Shown here: positions 27,367 to 36,405 of the stretch, piece by piece
Layout: every line of letters begins with the position of its first letter
How positions within the stretch are numbered: position 1 is the stretch's first letter
From: Helicobacter pylori
Lineage (GTDB): Bacteria; Campylobacterota; Campylobacteria; Campylobacterales; Helicobacteraceae
NCBI GenBank assembly: GCA_008032955.1
Contig: CP032046.1
Span: forward strand, 806,001 to 870,000
Direction of reading: 5' to 3'
DNA length: 64,000 bases
Notes under the pieces: generated by a model
What the model was told of the DNA's origin: nothing
Databases searched by the model: none
Seen by the model: the letters and a program-made list of their open reading frames with translations, nothing else
Program-made: the position numbers and the translations under genes

Positions 27367-28443
27367 TCACTCACTCAACAAATTATCAAAAATGCTTGCT
27401 ACTTGTTTATTATATTCTTGTGCGGTGTGAATGTAGATTTTTGTGGAGCTTAAGGACTGATGCCCTAACGCTCTTGAAGTCAAAACAATATCCCTACTCT
27501 CAGCATAGACTAAAGTGGCAAAACTATGCCTAAATAGGTGCAATCCTGTGCCATATTGTTTAAAATTTTCAATACCACTCAACATAAAAATCTTCAACAC
27601 AAAATTACTGATTGAACAATGCTTTTGAGTATAGTTAGACAGAGACTTCTTAAATATAAAACGCCCATTAAAACTACTCAATCGTTTGCTATCACCTAAC
27701 CACTCATCTAAAGATTTTTCTAGCATTTCTCGTTTAATGAACGCTTTTCGCTCTTTATTGTTTTTGCCTTTTATAAGCAAGATATAATGCTCTTTTTCTA
27801 AAACAATATTTCTCAATTCTAAATTAAAAACCTCAGATTTTCTCAAACCACCCAAAATAATTAAGAGCAAAATACACTTATTTCTCTTTTCATAACTGCT
27901 TCTAGTTCTATAGTTTATAAGAGTATATATAAAAGATTTTAAATCTTTTGAATTTAGATGCTTAGGCAAATTATCCTTGTGTTTAGCGAAGGCTATATTT
28001 TTAAGACTAAAATAAAATTCATAATATTTAGTCCTATCCAAGTAATCAAAAAATTGCCTAATATACATCACATATTTCGCCATTGAATTAATCTTTCTTT
28101 GTTTAGCTAACTCAAATAAAAAATTCACAAGCATTTCTTCATTGAGCAGTCTCAATCGCTTAACTTTCAAATGCTTGCAAAAATAGTCAAAGAACAAAAA
28201 CAATACACGCATCATCAAAATATGCTTTGTGCCTTGATTATAAATTGCATGACATAATTTTTCCAAATCTTTAATATTTTCACATTTTTCTAATTCTATT
28301 GACAAAAATCTCATTTTTGTAAAATCCCTTACCCCATTAAAAACAACCATACGCTTAAATTTAAAAACAATAAAATCCCTAATCCCTACAAATAACTCCC
28401 TTTGACTTCTAGCGAGTGCGTTATTGTCATTTGATTTTTTCAT
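27367..28443 (-). CDS. xerT: Tyrosine recombinase XerT of ICEHptfs/TnPZ elements
   Basis: 358 residues. The catalytic residues of the tyrosine recombinase family are visible: Arg in GGLRKSEVFNL, the HxxR pair in LHLFRHSFATLV, the second His in LGHQSLSSTKIYIHT and the Tyr of that segment. The N-terminal SAM-like core-binding domain covers about residues 50-180. It is positioned at the end of the conjugation segment, convergent to virB6, close to the repeats at 28484 and 28727. That is the usual arrangement of XerT, which excises and integrates these elements. Confidence 0.88.
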   Translation of the reverse strand: MKKSNDNNALARSQRELFVGIRDFIVFKFKRMVVFNGVRDFTKMRFLSIELEKCENIKDLEKLCHAIYNQGTKHILMMRVLFLFFDYFCKHLKVKRLRLLNEEMLVNFLFELAKQRKINSMAKYVMYIRQFFDYLDRTKYYEFYFSLKNIAFAKHKDNLPKHLNSKDLKSFIYTLINYRTRSSYEKRNKCILLLIILGGLRKSEVFNLELRNIVLEKEHYILLIKGKNNKERKAFIKREMLEKSLDEWLGDSKRLSSFNGRFIFKKSLSNYTQKHCSISNFVLKIFMLSGIENFKQYGTGLHLFRHSFATLVYAESRDIVLTSRALGHQSLSSTKIYIHTAQEYNKQVASIFDNLLSE

Positions 28444-28483
28444 AAAAGTCCTCTTAATATTAAATTTTTTTAATAGAAATTAA

Positions 28484-28496
28484 AAAGAATGTAATT
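28484..28496 (+). repeat. 13-bp inverted repeat, inner copy (AAAGAATGTAATT)
   Basis: AAAGAATGTAATT lies 41 bases upstream of the xerT start. Its exact reverse complement lies at 28727-28739. It contains the AAAGAATG octamer known from ICEHptfs borders, so it is a candidate XerT binding arm or an end of the element. Confidence 0.55.
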
Positions 28497-28726
28497 TATA
28501 AAAAATCAATAATAAGGAGCCTATTTATAAAAAAGAATAAAAAGATATATATAATTAATAATTGTATTATATATAAATCTCTCTCCCCCTATTAATAATA
28601 AAATTGTAAAGAAAAATTTTTCCGATTTTATTTTATAAACAAAACTTTCAAAATTTATGGTAGAATACAGAAATAGTTTTTAAAAAGTTAGCATTAGAAA
28701 ATTAAGAAGCTTAGAGCTAGCTAAAT

Positions 28727-28739
28727 AATTACATTCTTT
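28727..28739 (-). repeat. 13-bp inverted repeat, outer copy and candidate right border
   Basis: AATTACATTCTTT is the exact reverse complement of the inner copy at 28484-28496. Its ACATTCTTT matches the left border at 15535-15543 in the same orientation. The pair would be the direct repeats flanking a 13.2-kb element. Confidence 0.55.
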
Positions 28740-28799
28740 AATCAATCCTAATTTTTTCAAGCATTCTAACACAAAATAAAAATTTTACATGATTTTATT

Positions 28800-29933
28800 T
28801 CACACATAAACGCGCTCCAAGCGTTTGGACAAAGTGCTAATGACTTCATAAGGAATGGTGTTTAAAAGCGTGGCGATTTCGCTTGCGTCATTAGCTTTAG
28901 CGCTTTTATCCCCAAACAAAATGACCTCATCGCCCTCTTTAGCTTCAATACCATTGAGTTTGATAAAGCACTGATCCATGCACACCTTGCCAATAAGAGG
29001 GGCTAATTGGTTATTGATCGCTACTTGAATGCGATTGCCCAAATCGCGCACCAACCCGTCCGCATACCCTAGAGCTAAAACGCCCACTAAAGTCTCTTCA
29101 TTGGTGTAAAAATGCTCGCCGTAGCCAATAAATTCGCCTTTTTTGACTCGTTTGATTTGAACAATTTGGGCTTTCAGGCTGATAACATTTTTTAATATCG
29201 TTTGAGACGACTCTTTCATTTCATTAGAAGGGTAAAAACCATAGAGCATGATGCCTGGGCGATAGAGATTTAAAAAGCGGTTTTCATTCCCATTACACAA
29301 AGAAAGGATACCGGCGGAATTATAAGCATGGCGGTATTGAAACTCTATTTTTTGATCCAAAAGCTGCTCTAAAAAAGCGTTAAAGGCTTTCATTTGGTTT
29401 TTAGCATGGGTTTTAATCTTAGCATCAGCGTTGCTTAAATGCGTGAATATCCCTTCCACTTCCAAGCCCTTTAAAGCGCGGATTTTTTTAATGATTTCTA
29501 TGCTTTTAAAATTAGGCTCCAAGCCCAAGCGGTGCATGCCGGTATCAATTTTGAGATGAATTTTTAAACGTTTTTTGGCTTTTAAAGCCATTTGAGAAAA
29601 AACTTCCGCTTGTTCAAGGCTAAAAACCATAGCGCTCAAATCGTTATCAACTAGCATGGAAGCGTTAGCGTTAGGGCTATAACCTAAAATCAAAATGGGG
29701 GTTTTAGAAAAATGAGAGCGCAATTCTAAAGCTTCATCTAAGGTCGCTACCCCTAAATAATTAGCCCCTTCTTGTAAAAAAATTTCGCTCGCTTTTAATG
29801 CCCCCGCCCCATAAGCGTTCGCCTTAACAACCGCCATGACACAAGCGTCTTTAGGGACAATGCTTTTGACTGCATGAAAATTATGCCTTAAAGAAGCGGT
29901 ATTCACTTCTACAAAACTCGCCCTTTTTAACAT
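28800..29933 (-). CDS. alr: Alanine racemase
   Basis: 377 residues. The PLP lysine is in [12 protein letters not shown] (about residues 33-44), and the second catalytic Tyr lies in [12 protein letters not shown]. Glu/Asp-rich and DQCFIKL motifs of the C-terminal barrel are present. It interconverts L- and D-alanine, for cell wall synthesis and here for alanine catabolism with dadA. It lies directly downstream of dagA (6 bases) and ends the alanine cluster. The stop codon is about 60 bases from the ICE border. Confidence 0.94.
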   Translation of the reverse strand: MLKRASFVEVNTASLRHNFHAVKSIVPKDACVMAVVKANAYGAGALKASEIFLQEGANYLGVATLDEALELRSHFSKTPILILGYSPNANASMLVDNDLSAMVFSLEQAEVFSQMALKAKKRLKIHLKIDTGMHRLGLEPNFKSIEIIKKIRALKGLEVEGIFTHLSNADAKIKTHAKNQMKAFNAFLEQLLDQKIEFQYRHAYNSAGILSLCNGNENRFLNLYRPGIMLYGFYPSNEMKESSQTILKNVISLKAQIVQIKRVKKGEFIGYGEHFYTNEETLVGVLALGYADGLVRDLGNRIQVAINNQLAPLIGKVCMDQCFIKLNGIEAKEGDEVILFGDKSAKANDASEIATLLNTIPYEVISTLSKRLERVYV

Positions 29934-29939
29934 GTTGTC

Positions 29940-31291
29940 TTACTTGTTAGAATGCTTGCTAAAATACCAACGAGTTTCAGAATAAACCACTTTATGCAAT
30001 AAGATTAAAGCGATTAAATTAGGGATAGCCATAAGCCCGTTAGAAAGATCCGCTAAATTCCACACAAAATCAATTTTAGCCATAGCCCCTACCATCACGC
30101 TCGCTAAAAAAATCAAGCGGTAATATTTCACTTTTTTTCCACCAAAGGCGTACTCAGCGCATTTTTCCCCATAATAAGCCCAGCCAATGATCGTAGAGTA
30201 AGCAAAAAAGATCATGGTCAAAAAAATCACCACCGTCCCTAATGAGCCTAGAAAATATTCCGTGCTTTTTAGAGTGAGCAAATTAGCGCTCAATTTCTCC
30301 CCATTAGGGAGCAAGGTGTTGTATTCTGGTGCCATTAAAATCACGCTCGCCGTCGCCGAACACACCACTAAAGTCACGATAAAAGTTTGGAGCATGGACA
30401 CTAGGGCTTGACGCACCGGGTGGTGTGTTTGAGCGCTCGCGGCAATAATGGCTGAGCTCCCTAACCCCGCTTCATTAGAATACAATCCCCTAGCCACGCC
30501 CGTTTTTATCATTGTCGCTACCAACGCGCCACTCGCTCCGCCCACAACGGGTTTAGGGTTAAAAGCTTCTTCAAAAATGAGTTTGATCGCTTGAACGGCT
30601 AAATCAAAATGGCTAACAATAATATAAATAATAGCGATCAAATACAAAAGTACCATGACAGGAGCCAGGTAAGAAGTGAATTTACCAATGGATTTGATCC
30701 CCCTATGACAATAACAGCGGTTAAAAGGGTAAGCAATAAGCCTGAAACCCAATTAGGCAAGTTCGCTTGTTCGCTCAAAATGGAAGAAACCGCATTGGAT
30801 TGCGTCATGTTACCGGTGCCAATGCTCGCAATAATCGTAAAAATCGCAAACGCCATGGCGAGTTTGGGCATGTTAAGGCCGTTTTTGATGTAATACATGG
30901 GCCCTCCATTGTATCCAAACGCCCCTTTTTCCCTGTATTTCACCGCTAAAATCCCCTCAGAATACTTAGTCGCCATGCCAACTAGCCCAGTAACCCACAT
31001 CCAAAACACCGCTCCTGGCCCTGCGATGCTGATAGCGGTCGCTACGCCTACGATACTCCCAATGCCTACGGTTGCTCCTAAAGAAAGCATGAGGGCGGAA
31101 AATTGCGAAATATCGCCCTTAGATTGGGACTCTTTGTCAAAAAGGATTTTGATCGCATAAAAGATTTTACTGAATTGCAAACCCCTAAGATAGAAGGTTA
31201 AAAACAAGCCGGTGCCTACTAATAAAATTTGCATGGGAATCCCCCACACCAAATTAGATAATAAACGCACCACCGAATCAATCGTTTCCAT
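29940..31291 (-). CDS. dagA: Sodium/alanine symporter DagA, frameshifted
   Basis: An AGCS-family Na+:alanine symporter with about ten helices. The N-terminal part (METIDSVVRLLSNLVWGIP) and the C-terminal part are in different frames. The C-run at 30699-30703 (five bases) should have six, which restores VIVIGGIKSIGKF and a 450-residue protein of normal length. Family motifs include NGGPMYYIKNGL and ARGLYSNEAGLGSSA. It lies between dadA and alr. The break sits in a homopolymer and is probably a sequencing undercall. Confidence 0.88.
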
Positions 31292-31331
31292 AAAAACTCC
31301 TCAATAAACTAGGGTTTAAAAAAGAAATTCC

Positions 31332-32563
31332 TTAATCCCTAAAAAATGCGGAAAAAAGCATAATATCGGCATTTTTTTCATTCGCTCCGTCTTGGCTCAA
31401 ATTGGCGATGATTTTACCAATGGCCGGGCCAAAAGTGATGCCAAGCCACCCCAGCCCTGTCGCATGGATTAAGTTTTTATAGCGTTTGTCATAGCCCAAA
31501 TAAGGAATATCATTAGGGGTTAAGGGCCTGAAACCGCACCATTCTATGGCGTCTTTCATTTCAAAAGGCTGCGTGAAAGCGGCTAAATTCTTTTTCATGT
31601 TAGCGATTTGCTTTTTATCAATGAGGGCGTTGTTGGTGTTTAATTCTAATTTAGAGGTGATCCTTACAGTGTCTCTTCGTGGGGTCATTGCCATGAAAAT
31701 ATCCGCAAATAAGGAAGAAGTCTTGGGTTTTAATTCTTCAGGCATTTTAAAGGTGATGCTATAGCCTTTAGCCCCCATCATTAAAAAATCGTTCTTGGTT
31801 TTTTAATGAGAGTGGGGTTAGCCCCAGTGGCTAGAATGATTGTTTCTGCTTGGATTTTTTCCTTGTGCGTGATAACGCCATCAATGAGGTTGTTTTTAAA
31901 CTCAAAATCAACCACTTCTTCATTATAAAGGAACTCCACGCCCGCGTTTTGCAAATATTCTTGTAAAGAGCGCATCACTTCGCCCGGATCCACATGCGCG
32001 TTTTCGGTCAAAAGCACGCTCCCACAGATATTGTCATTAGCGATAGGCATGTATTCTTTGGTTTCTTTCACATTTAAAATCTTATAAGCACCGCTGTTAT
32101 CGCAAGTTTTAATCTTTTTTTCAAAACTTTCTTCTAAAGTGTAGATCATCAAAAGCCCGTCTTCTTTATACCAAAAGTCCATGCCGTCTTTTAGCATTTG
32201 ATGATACATATCAACACTCAGCCACCCGTAGCGTTCAAATAACGCCATGGTGCGGTGCGTGGATTTGGCGTTCGCGCTTGTCATAAACTTTAAAATCCAT
32301 TGATAGAGCTTTAAATTAAGCCCAAAATGGAATTTTAAAGGGGCTTGGTTTTTGAGCATGAGCTTTAGGGTGTCTAACACCACACCAGGGCATGAGAGTG
32401 GGGCTTTTTTAAACGCAGAAATGAGCCCAGCATTCCCAAAAGAAGTGCCATTTGTGCCATCGCTTTTTTCAATCACGCAAACCTTATGCCCTAACTTGTG
32501 CATAGAATACGCACAAGAAAGCCCTACAATCCCACCGCCGATTACCACGACTTCTTTTTTCAT
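31332..32563 (-). CDS. dadA: D-amino acid dehydrogenase DadA, frameshifted
   Basis: A membrane-associated FAD enzyme that oxidises D-alanine to pyruvate and feeds electrons to the respiratory chain. The Rossmann dinucleotide motif is VVIGGGIVGLSCAYSM at the N-terminus, and the C-terminal FAD segment is GLGWLGITFGPAIGK. The frame breaks at a six-base T run (31799-31804). Adding one base restores TLIKKTKNDFLMMGAKGYS and gives 410 residues, the usual length. It lies between ridA and dagA in the alanine cluster. Confidence 0.88.
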
Positions 32564-32585
32564 GCTGATAACCCCTTTAATAAGA

Positions 32586-32963
32586 TCACTTAATGGCTAT
32601 CGCTTCAATTTCTACTAAAGCGTCTTTAGGCAGTTTAGCCACTTGAAAAGTCGCTCTAGCCGGATAAGGCTCTGTAAAATAGCTCCCATAAATTTCATTC
32701 ACCACAGCAAAATCGTCTAAACTTTTCAATAAAATAGTCGTTTTAACCACGCTATCCATCCCTAAATTAGCTTCTTTTAAAATCGCTTTGATATTTTCCA
32801 TGGATTGCATGGTTTGGGAATGAATGTCCGCGCCTTTAAATTCGCCGGTAGTTGCATTAATGCCTAATTGCCCAGAGACAAAAACAAGATCGTTAGTGGC
32901 GATAGCTTGAGAGTAAGGGCCTATAGCCTTTGGGGCTAGCGTTGAATGGATGACTTCTTTCAT
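32586..32963 (-). CDS. ridA: RidA family enamine/imine deaminase
   Basis: 125 residues, the normal length. The family signature at the C-terminus is [21 protein letters not shown], which holds the Arg that binds the carboxylate. SGQLGIN and GPYSQAI are also typical. It hydrolyses reactive 2-aminoacrylate or imine intermediates that PLP and flavin enzymes release. Its place as first gene before dadA fits protection of that pathway. Confidence 0.94.
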   Translation of the reverse strand: MKEVIHSTLAPKAIGPYSQAIATNDLVFVSGQLGINATTGEFKGADIHSQTMQSMENIKAILKEANLGMDSVVKTTILLKSLDDFAVVNEIYGSYFTEPYPARATFQVAKLPKDALVEIEAIAIK

Positions 32964-33221
32964 GATTGAAACTCCTATGATGATGTGTTATGTCAGCTAT
33001 TATTATGCAATCAAATTAAAAAGAAATAAAAAACGAGCGCAAAACGCCATGAATTTTCATCTTATTATAAGGTATTGTATATTTTTTACCCATATTTAGA
33101 AACTCTTGAACGGGTTTTGTTTGAATGGAAACTCAAAACATTATCGTTCATTTTTTAAATAAAAGGGATTTTGGCTGTTTTGATTGGTTTTAAAATCAGT
33201 TTTGAAATTTTTCATAAGCCC

Positions 33222-33251
33222 TTGACTTTTATTGTTGAGTTTAGATACAAT
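33222..33251 (+). promoter_or_regulatory. Promoter of the tRNA operon
   Basis: TTGACT (33222-33227) and TACAAT (33246-33251) are spaced by 18 bases, close to the sigma-80 consensus. Transcription would begin near 33258, about 20 bases before tRNA-Gly. It is one of the best promoter matches in the window, as expected for stable RNA. Confidence 0.7.
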
Positions 33252-33277
33252 AACAATCGTCTTTTTGAATAAAGAGT

Positions 33278-33352
33278 GCGGGAATAGCTCAGTGGTAGAG
33301 CACGACCTTGCCAAGGTCGGGGCCGCGGGTTCGATCCCCGTTTCCCGCTCCA
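33278..33352 (+). tRNA. tRNA-Gly (GCC)
   Basis: 75 bases including an encoded CCA. The acceptor GCGGGAA pairs with TTCCCGC, with discriminator T. The anticodon loop is TTGCCAA with anticodon GCC between the CGACC and GGTCG stem arms. The T-loop is TTCGATC. It is the first gene of a four-tRNA transcript. Confidence 0.97.
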
Positions 33353-33393
33353 TATTTTAATTTAACTTCTAGAGCATGGTTTCTATTTAGTTT

Positions 33394-33480
33394 GCCCAGG
33401 TGGTGGAATTGGTAGACACAAGGGACTTAAAATCCCTCGGTAGCAATACCGTGCCGGTTCAAGTCCGGCTTTGGGCACCA
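33394..33480 (+). tRNA. tRNA-Leu (TAA)
   Basis: 87 bases including CCA, with the long variable arm of a leucine tRNA (CGGTAGCAATACCG). The acceptor GCCCAGG pairs with the 3' arm ending in TTGGGC. The anticodon loop contains TAA within ACTTAAAAT. The T-loop is TTCAAGT. Confidence 0.96.
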
Positions 33481-33533
33481 TTTTTGAGTGCGATTTGATT
33501 TTATTTTTTGAATACGCTAGTGTTAAAATTTAA

Positions 33534-33608
33534 GGCGACATAGCCAAGTGGTAAGGCATGAGTCTGCAAAACTTTGATCCCCCGGTTCGAATCCGGGTGT
33601 CGCCTCCA
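33534..33608 (+). tRNA. tRNA-Cys (GCA)
   Basis: 75 bases including CCA. The acceptor GGCGACA pairs with TGTCGCC, with discriminator T, and the anticodon GCA lies in the loop CTGCAAA. The T-loop is TTCGAAT between CCCGG and CCGGG arms. Confidence 0.96.
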
Positions 33609-33657
33609 TTTATTGTAGTCATTTAGGGACTTTTGCAAGGGACTTTTATAAAAATAG

Positions 33658-33745
33658 CGGGAGATGGCTGAGTGGTTGAAAGCGGCGGTCTTGAAAACCG
33701 TTGAGGGTCATACCTCCGGGGGTTCGAATCCCTCTCTCCCGGCCA
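33658..33745 (+). tRNA. tRNA-Ser (TGA)
   Basis: 88 bases including CCA. The acceptor CGGGAGA pairs with TCTCCCG, with discriminator G. The anticodon TGA lies in loop CTTGAAA. A long variable arm typical of serine tRNAs follows (TTGAGGGTCATACCTCC). It is the last of the four tRNAs. Confidence 0.95.
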
Positions 33746-33870
33746 CTTGATTGAAATCCTTTAAGCGATCGGTTTTGGCAAATTCATCTCTTCTTTTAAC
33801 AAAGAATTTTGTGAATATTGATTGTCTCTTTTAATTGAAATTTAAGGATTGATTTAAAGGATTTTATTCG

Positions 33871-35352
33871 GTGGGATTGTCAGCGTTAAGCCTTATTGTT
33901 CCTCTTAGCGTTATTTTAATGGTGGTTTTCACTAAAAGAGTCGCGCTCTCGTTATTTACAGGCATTTTAGTGAGCGCTGTTTTAATGCATTCGTTGCACC
34001 TTTCCCAACTCGTAGAATATATTTATCATAAAATCACTTCCGTTTTTTACACTTATGAGCCAGAAAAAGGGTTTCATTTCAATCTTTCCAACCTCTATGT
34101 TTTTGGGTTTTTAATCTTTTTAGGCGTCTTAAGCCAGGTGATTTTAAAATCCGGTAGCGTGCAGAACTTTGTCAAAAAAGCTAAAAAATACTCAAAAAAC
34201 GCCAAAACCCCCGAATTTATCGCCTTTTTTTCAGGCATCATTATTTTTGTAGATGATTATTTTAACGCCCTAACCGTGGGGCAAATCTCAAAATCTTTAA
34301 ACGACGCTCATAACTCCACACGAGAGCGCTTGGCCTATATCATAGACTCCACTTCAGCGCCGGTGTGTTTGTTAGTCCCTATTTCTAGCTGGGGGGCATA
34401 TATCATGGGGATCATGAATAACGACAGCTCGCCCTTATTGAAAGATAGTTTTTCGGTGCTTGTGCAAAGTTTGAGCAGTAATTATTATGCGATTTTTGCG
34501 CTCATTGCGGTGTTTCTCACCATTTTATGGCAAATCAACCTCCCTAGCATGAGGAAGTATCAAAACATAGGCGTGAAGGATTTTTATAGCGAACAAGAAG
34601 AAAGCTCTCCAAAACTAGCCCCCTTGAGTTTGTTGCCTCTTTCTATTTTATTATTGATTGTGTCCATTTCATCATTGATTTTTTATACAGGAGTGATCTT
34701 AAAAAACACTGATGCGAGTTTTTCGCTCTTTTATGGAGGGCTGTTTTCGCTCATTGTTACTTATCTTTTGGCTTATAGGTTTTTAGAAAAAGGGAGTTTT
34801 TTAAAACTCATGTTTGATGGCTTTAAAAGTGTGGGGCCAGCGATACTAGTCTTAACGCTCGCTTGGGCTATTGGGCCTGTGATTAGAGACGACGCTCAAA
34901 CGGGGCTTTACTTGGCGCAAGTGAGCAAGGGATTTTTAAATAGTGGGGGAGGCGTGTATATGCCTTTAATCTTTTTTTTAATCTCTGGGTTTATCGCCTT
35001 TTCTACCGGCACAAGCTGGGGAGCGTTTGCGATCATGCTGCCCATTGGAGCGGGCATGGCTAATGAAAGCGATATTATTTTGATTGTTTCAGCGATTCTC
35101 TCAGGGGCGGTTTATGGCGATCACACAAGCCCCATTTCTGACACGACTATATTATCGGCTACGGGGGCAGGGTGTTCGGTGCAAAGCCATTTCATCACGC
35201 AACTCCCTTATGCGACTATTGCGATGCTTTGCAGCGCGGTGAGTTTAGGGGTGGCAAGTTTTATGTATTCGCGCTCGCTCGCTTTTTTAATCGGTGTGGC
35301 TTTGCTTGTGGGGGTGTTTTATCTTTTAAAAAGGTTGTATGGTGAAAACTAA
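33871..35352 (+). CDS. NhaC-family Na+/H+ antiporter-like protein
   Basis: 493 residues with about twelve hydrophobic helices. The start is GTG at 33871 (MGLSALSLIVPLSV), since no ATG fits the N-terminal helix. The motif VDDYFNALTVG (about residue 126) and SGAVYGDHTSPISDTTILSA near the C-terminus are typical of the NhaC/YfcC-like superfamily. It matches reference locus HP0946. The substrate ion is not settled by the sequence. It stands alone between the tRNA operon and a small exported protein. Confidence 0.88.
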   Translation: MGLSALSLIVPLSVILMVVFTKRVALSLFTGILVSAVLMHSLHLSQLVEYIYHKITSVFYTYEPEKGFHFNLSNLYVFGFLIFLGVLSQVILKSGSVQNFVKKAKKYSKNAKTPEFIAFFSGIIIFVDDYFNALTVGQISKSLNDAHNSTRERLAYIIDSTSAPVCLLVPISSWGAYIMGIMNNDSSPLLKDSFSVLVQSLSSNYYAIFALIAVFLTILWQINLPSMRKYQNIGVKDFYSEQEESSPKLAPLSLLPLSILLLIVSISSLIFYTGVILKNTDASFSLFYGGLFSLIVTYLLAYRFLEKGSFLKLMFDGFKSVGPAILVLTLAWAIGPVIRDDAQTGLYLAQVSKGFLNSGGGVYMPLIFFLISGFIAFSTGTSWGAFAIMLPIGAGMANESDIILIVSAILSGAVYGDHTSPISDTTILSATGAGCSVQSHFITQLPYATIAMLCSAVSLGVASFMYSRSLAFLIGVALLVGVFYLLKRLYGEN

Positions 35353-35604
35353 AAACTTAAAAATTAAAATAAGGTTTTGGCGATCCCTATTGGATTAAAA
35401 AAGAGTCTTATCTCATTATCAATCAATTTAAAAAAATTATTCAAAAATAACCATCAATTATAAAAATCTTCACAATTCTCTAAATCGTAACGCTTTTTAA
35501 AAAAATACATTTTTTTTAATTTTTTAATCAACCATTAAGGTGTTTTAGGTTAGATTTCCTTATCTGTTAAACATACGGATAATGTTATATCTTAAGGAAA
35601 GAAA

Positions 35605-35999
35605 ATGGGGTTAGGACACTAATAAGTTTAGGGATTTTGTTGAGCGTTTTGAGTGGCGATGATCTGAGATTGTATTCAAAACCTTTAGTCTATTCAGCTG
35701 GAAGTGGGATTATTGGGATTGATATTGACAAACGGACATTCTATAAACGAGCGTTCGTTTTCACGATGAAATCGTTGTTCGGTGAAAACTTGCTTCTGTT
35801 TGTCAAATTGAAGCATTCTGCGTTAATGAGCAAACACATGAAAGGGCCTTTGGAAAACCGCCACCACCATTCTTTCACTAAAAATTATGAAAAAGCGGTT
35901 AATGGTTGTCAAAAGTATTTCCATATCAAATTGCCTGAAGGCGCTCCTAGCAACTTCAAATCAGGTTCATACATGGCCACTATGGTGGTGCGTTTTTAA
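35605..35999 (+). CDS. Small exported hypothetical protein, frameshifted at codon 2
   Basis: With AAGGAAAG as ribosome site, ATG 35605 starts a signal peptide once one G is added to the four-G run at 35607-35610: MGVRTLISLGILLSVLSG. The result is about 131 residues, ending MATMVVRF. The mature part is rich in His and Lys (NRHHHSFTKN), and the C-terminal aromatic residue recalls a beta-barrel end. I recognise no named family. As written, the frame starts only at TTG 35637. Confidence 0.6.
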
Positions 36000-36405
36000 A
36001 GCGTTATTTGGGGTATTCTTTAATACCCTTATCGTCTTTTATCGTCTTTTAAAATATCATCTTTTAAAAGCACAAATTTATTTTTTAGCCCTTTTTTAAA
36101 TCTTCTTAAAACTCTTTTGTTGTAGTAATGAATGAAGTATTTTTAAAATACGGATAAAATTCATAAAAGAAAAATAAAAAGGCTCTGTTTTCATCAAATA
36201 CAGGTTACTAAAACTTTTTATGGTGGGTTAAAGCGTATTTTTGGCTTTAATTGTTTCTTTTAGGATTAGTTTCATCAAGGTTTAAAGCATTAGCGTCTTT
36301 TCTCTTGTCATTTGGCGTTAAAAGCGATCCAATTAGCCCATTTCTTGAATTTTTTGCAACCATCTATTTTTATCTGCCCTAAAAACATGAAGCCAAACAA
36401 ACCCC
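36000..36405. other. Intergenic region with no gene seen
   Basis: 406 bases. The first 30 bases hold a terminator-like hairpin, then short repeats of TCGTCTTTTA appear. No ORF with a ribosome site or recognisable product is present on either strand. Confidence 0.5.
36011..36028 (+). terminator. Probable intrinsic terminator
   Basis: GGGTATT and AATACCC form a 7-bp stem with a CTTT loop, followed by TTATCGTCTTTTAT. It lies 12 bases after the stop of the small exported protein, so it probably ends that transcript. Confidence 0.6.

Larger units (their letters stand above)
28444..28799. other. AT-rich element end between xerT and alr
   Basis: No gene is visible in these 356 bases. The stretch holds two inverted copies of a 13-base repeat, a TATA-rich block (TATATATAATTAATAATTG) and a potential -10 region for xerT. 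The final 60 bases before alr are the chromosomal flank or a residual terL continuation. Confidence 0.5.

Noticed and set aside
33141-33353. A 70-codon minus-strand ORF starting MERETGIEPAAPTL
   Set aside because: It is the antisense of the tRNA-Gly gene, a common false ORF in many genomes.
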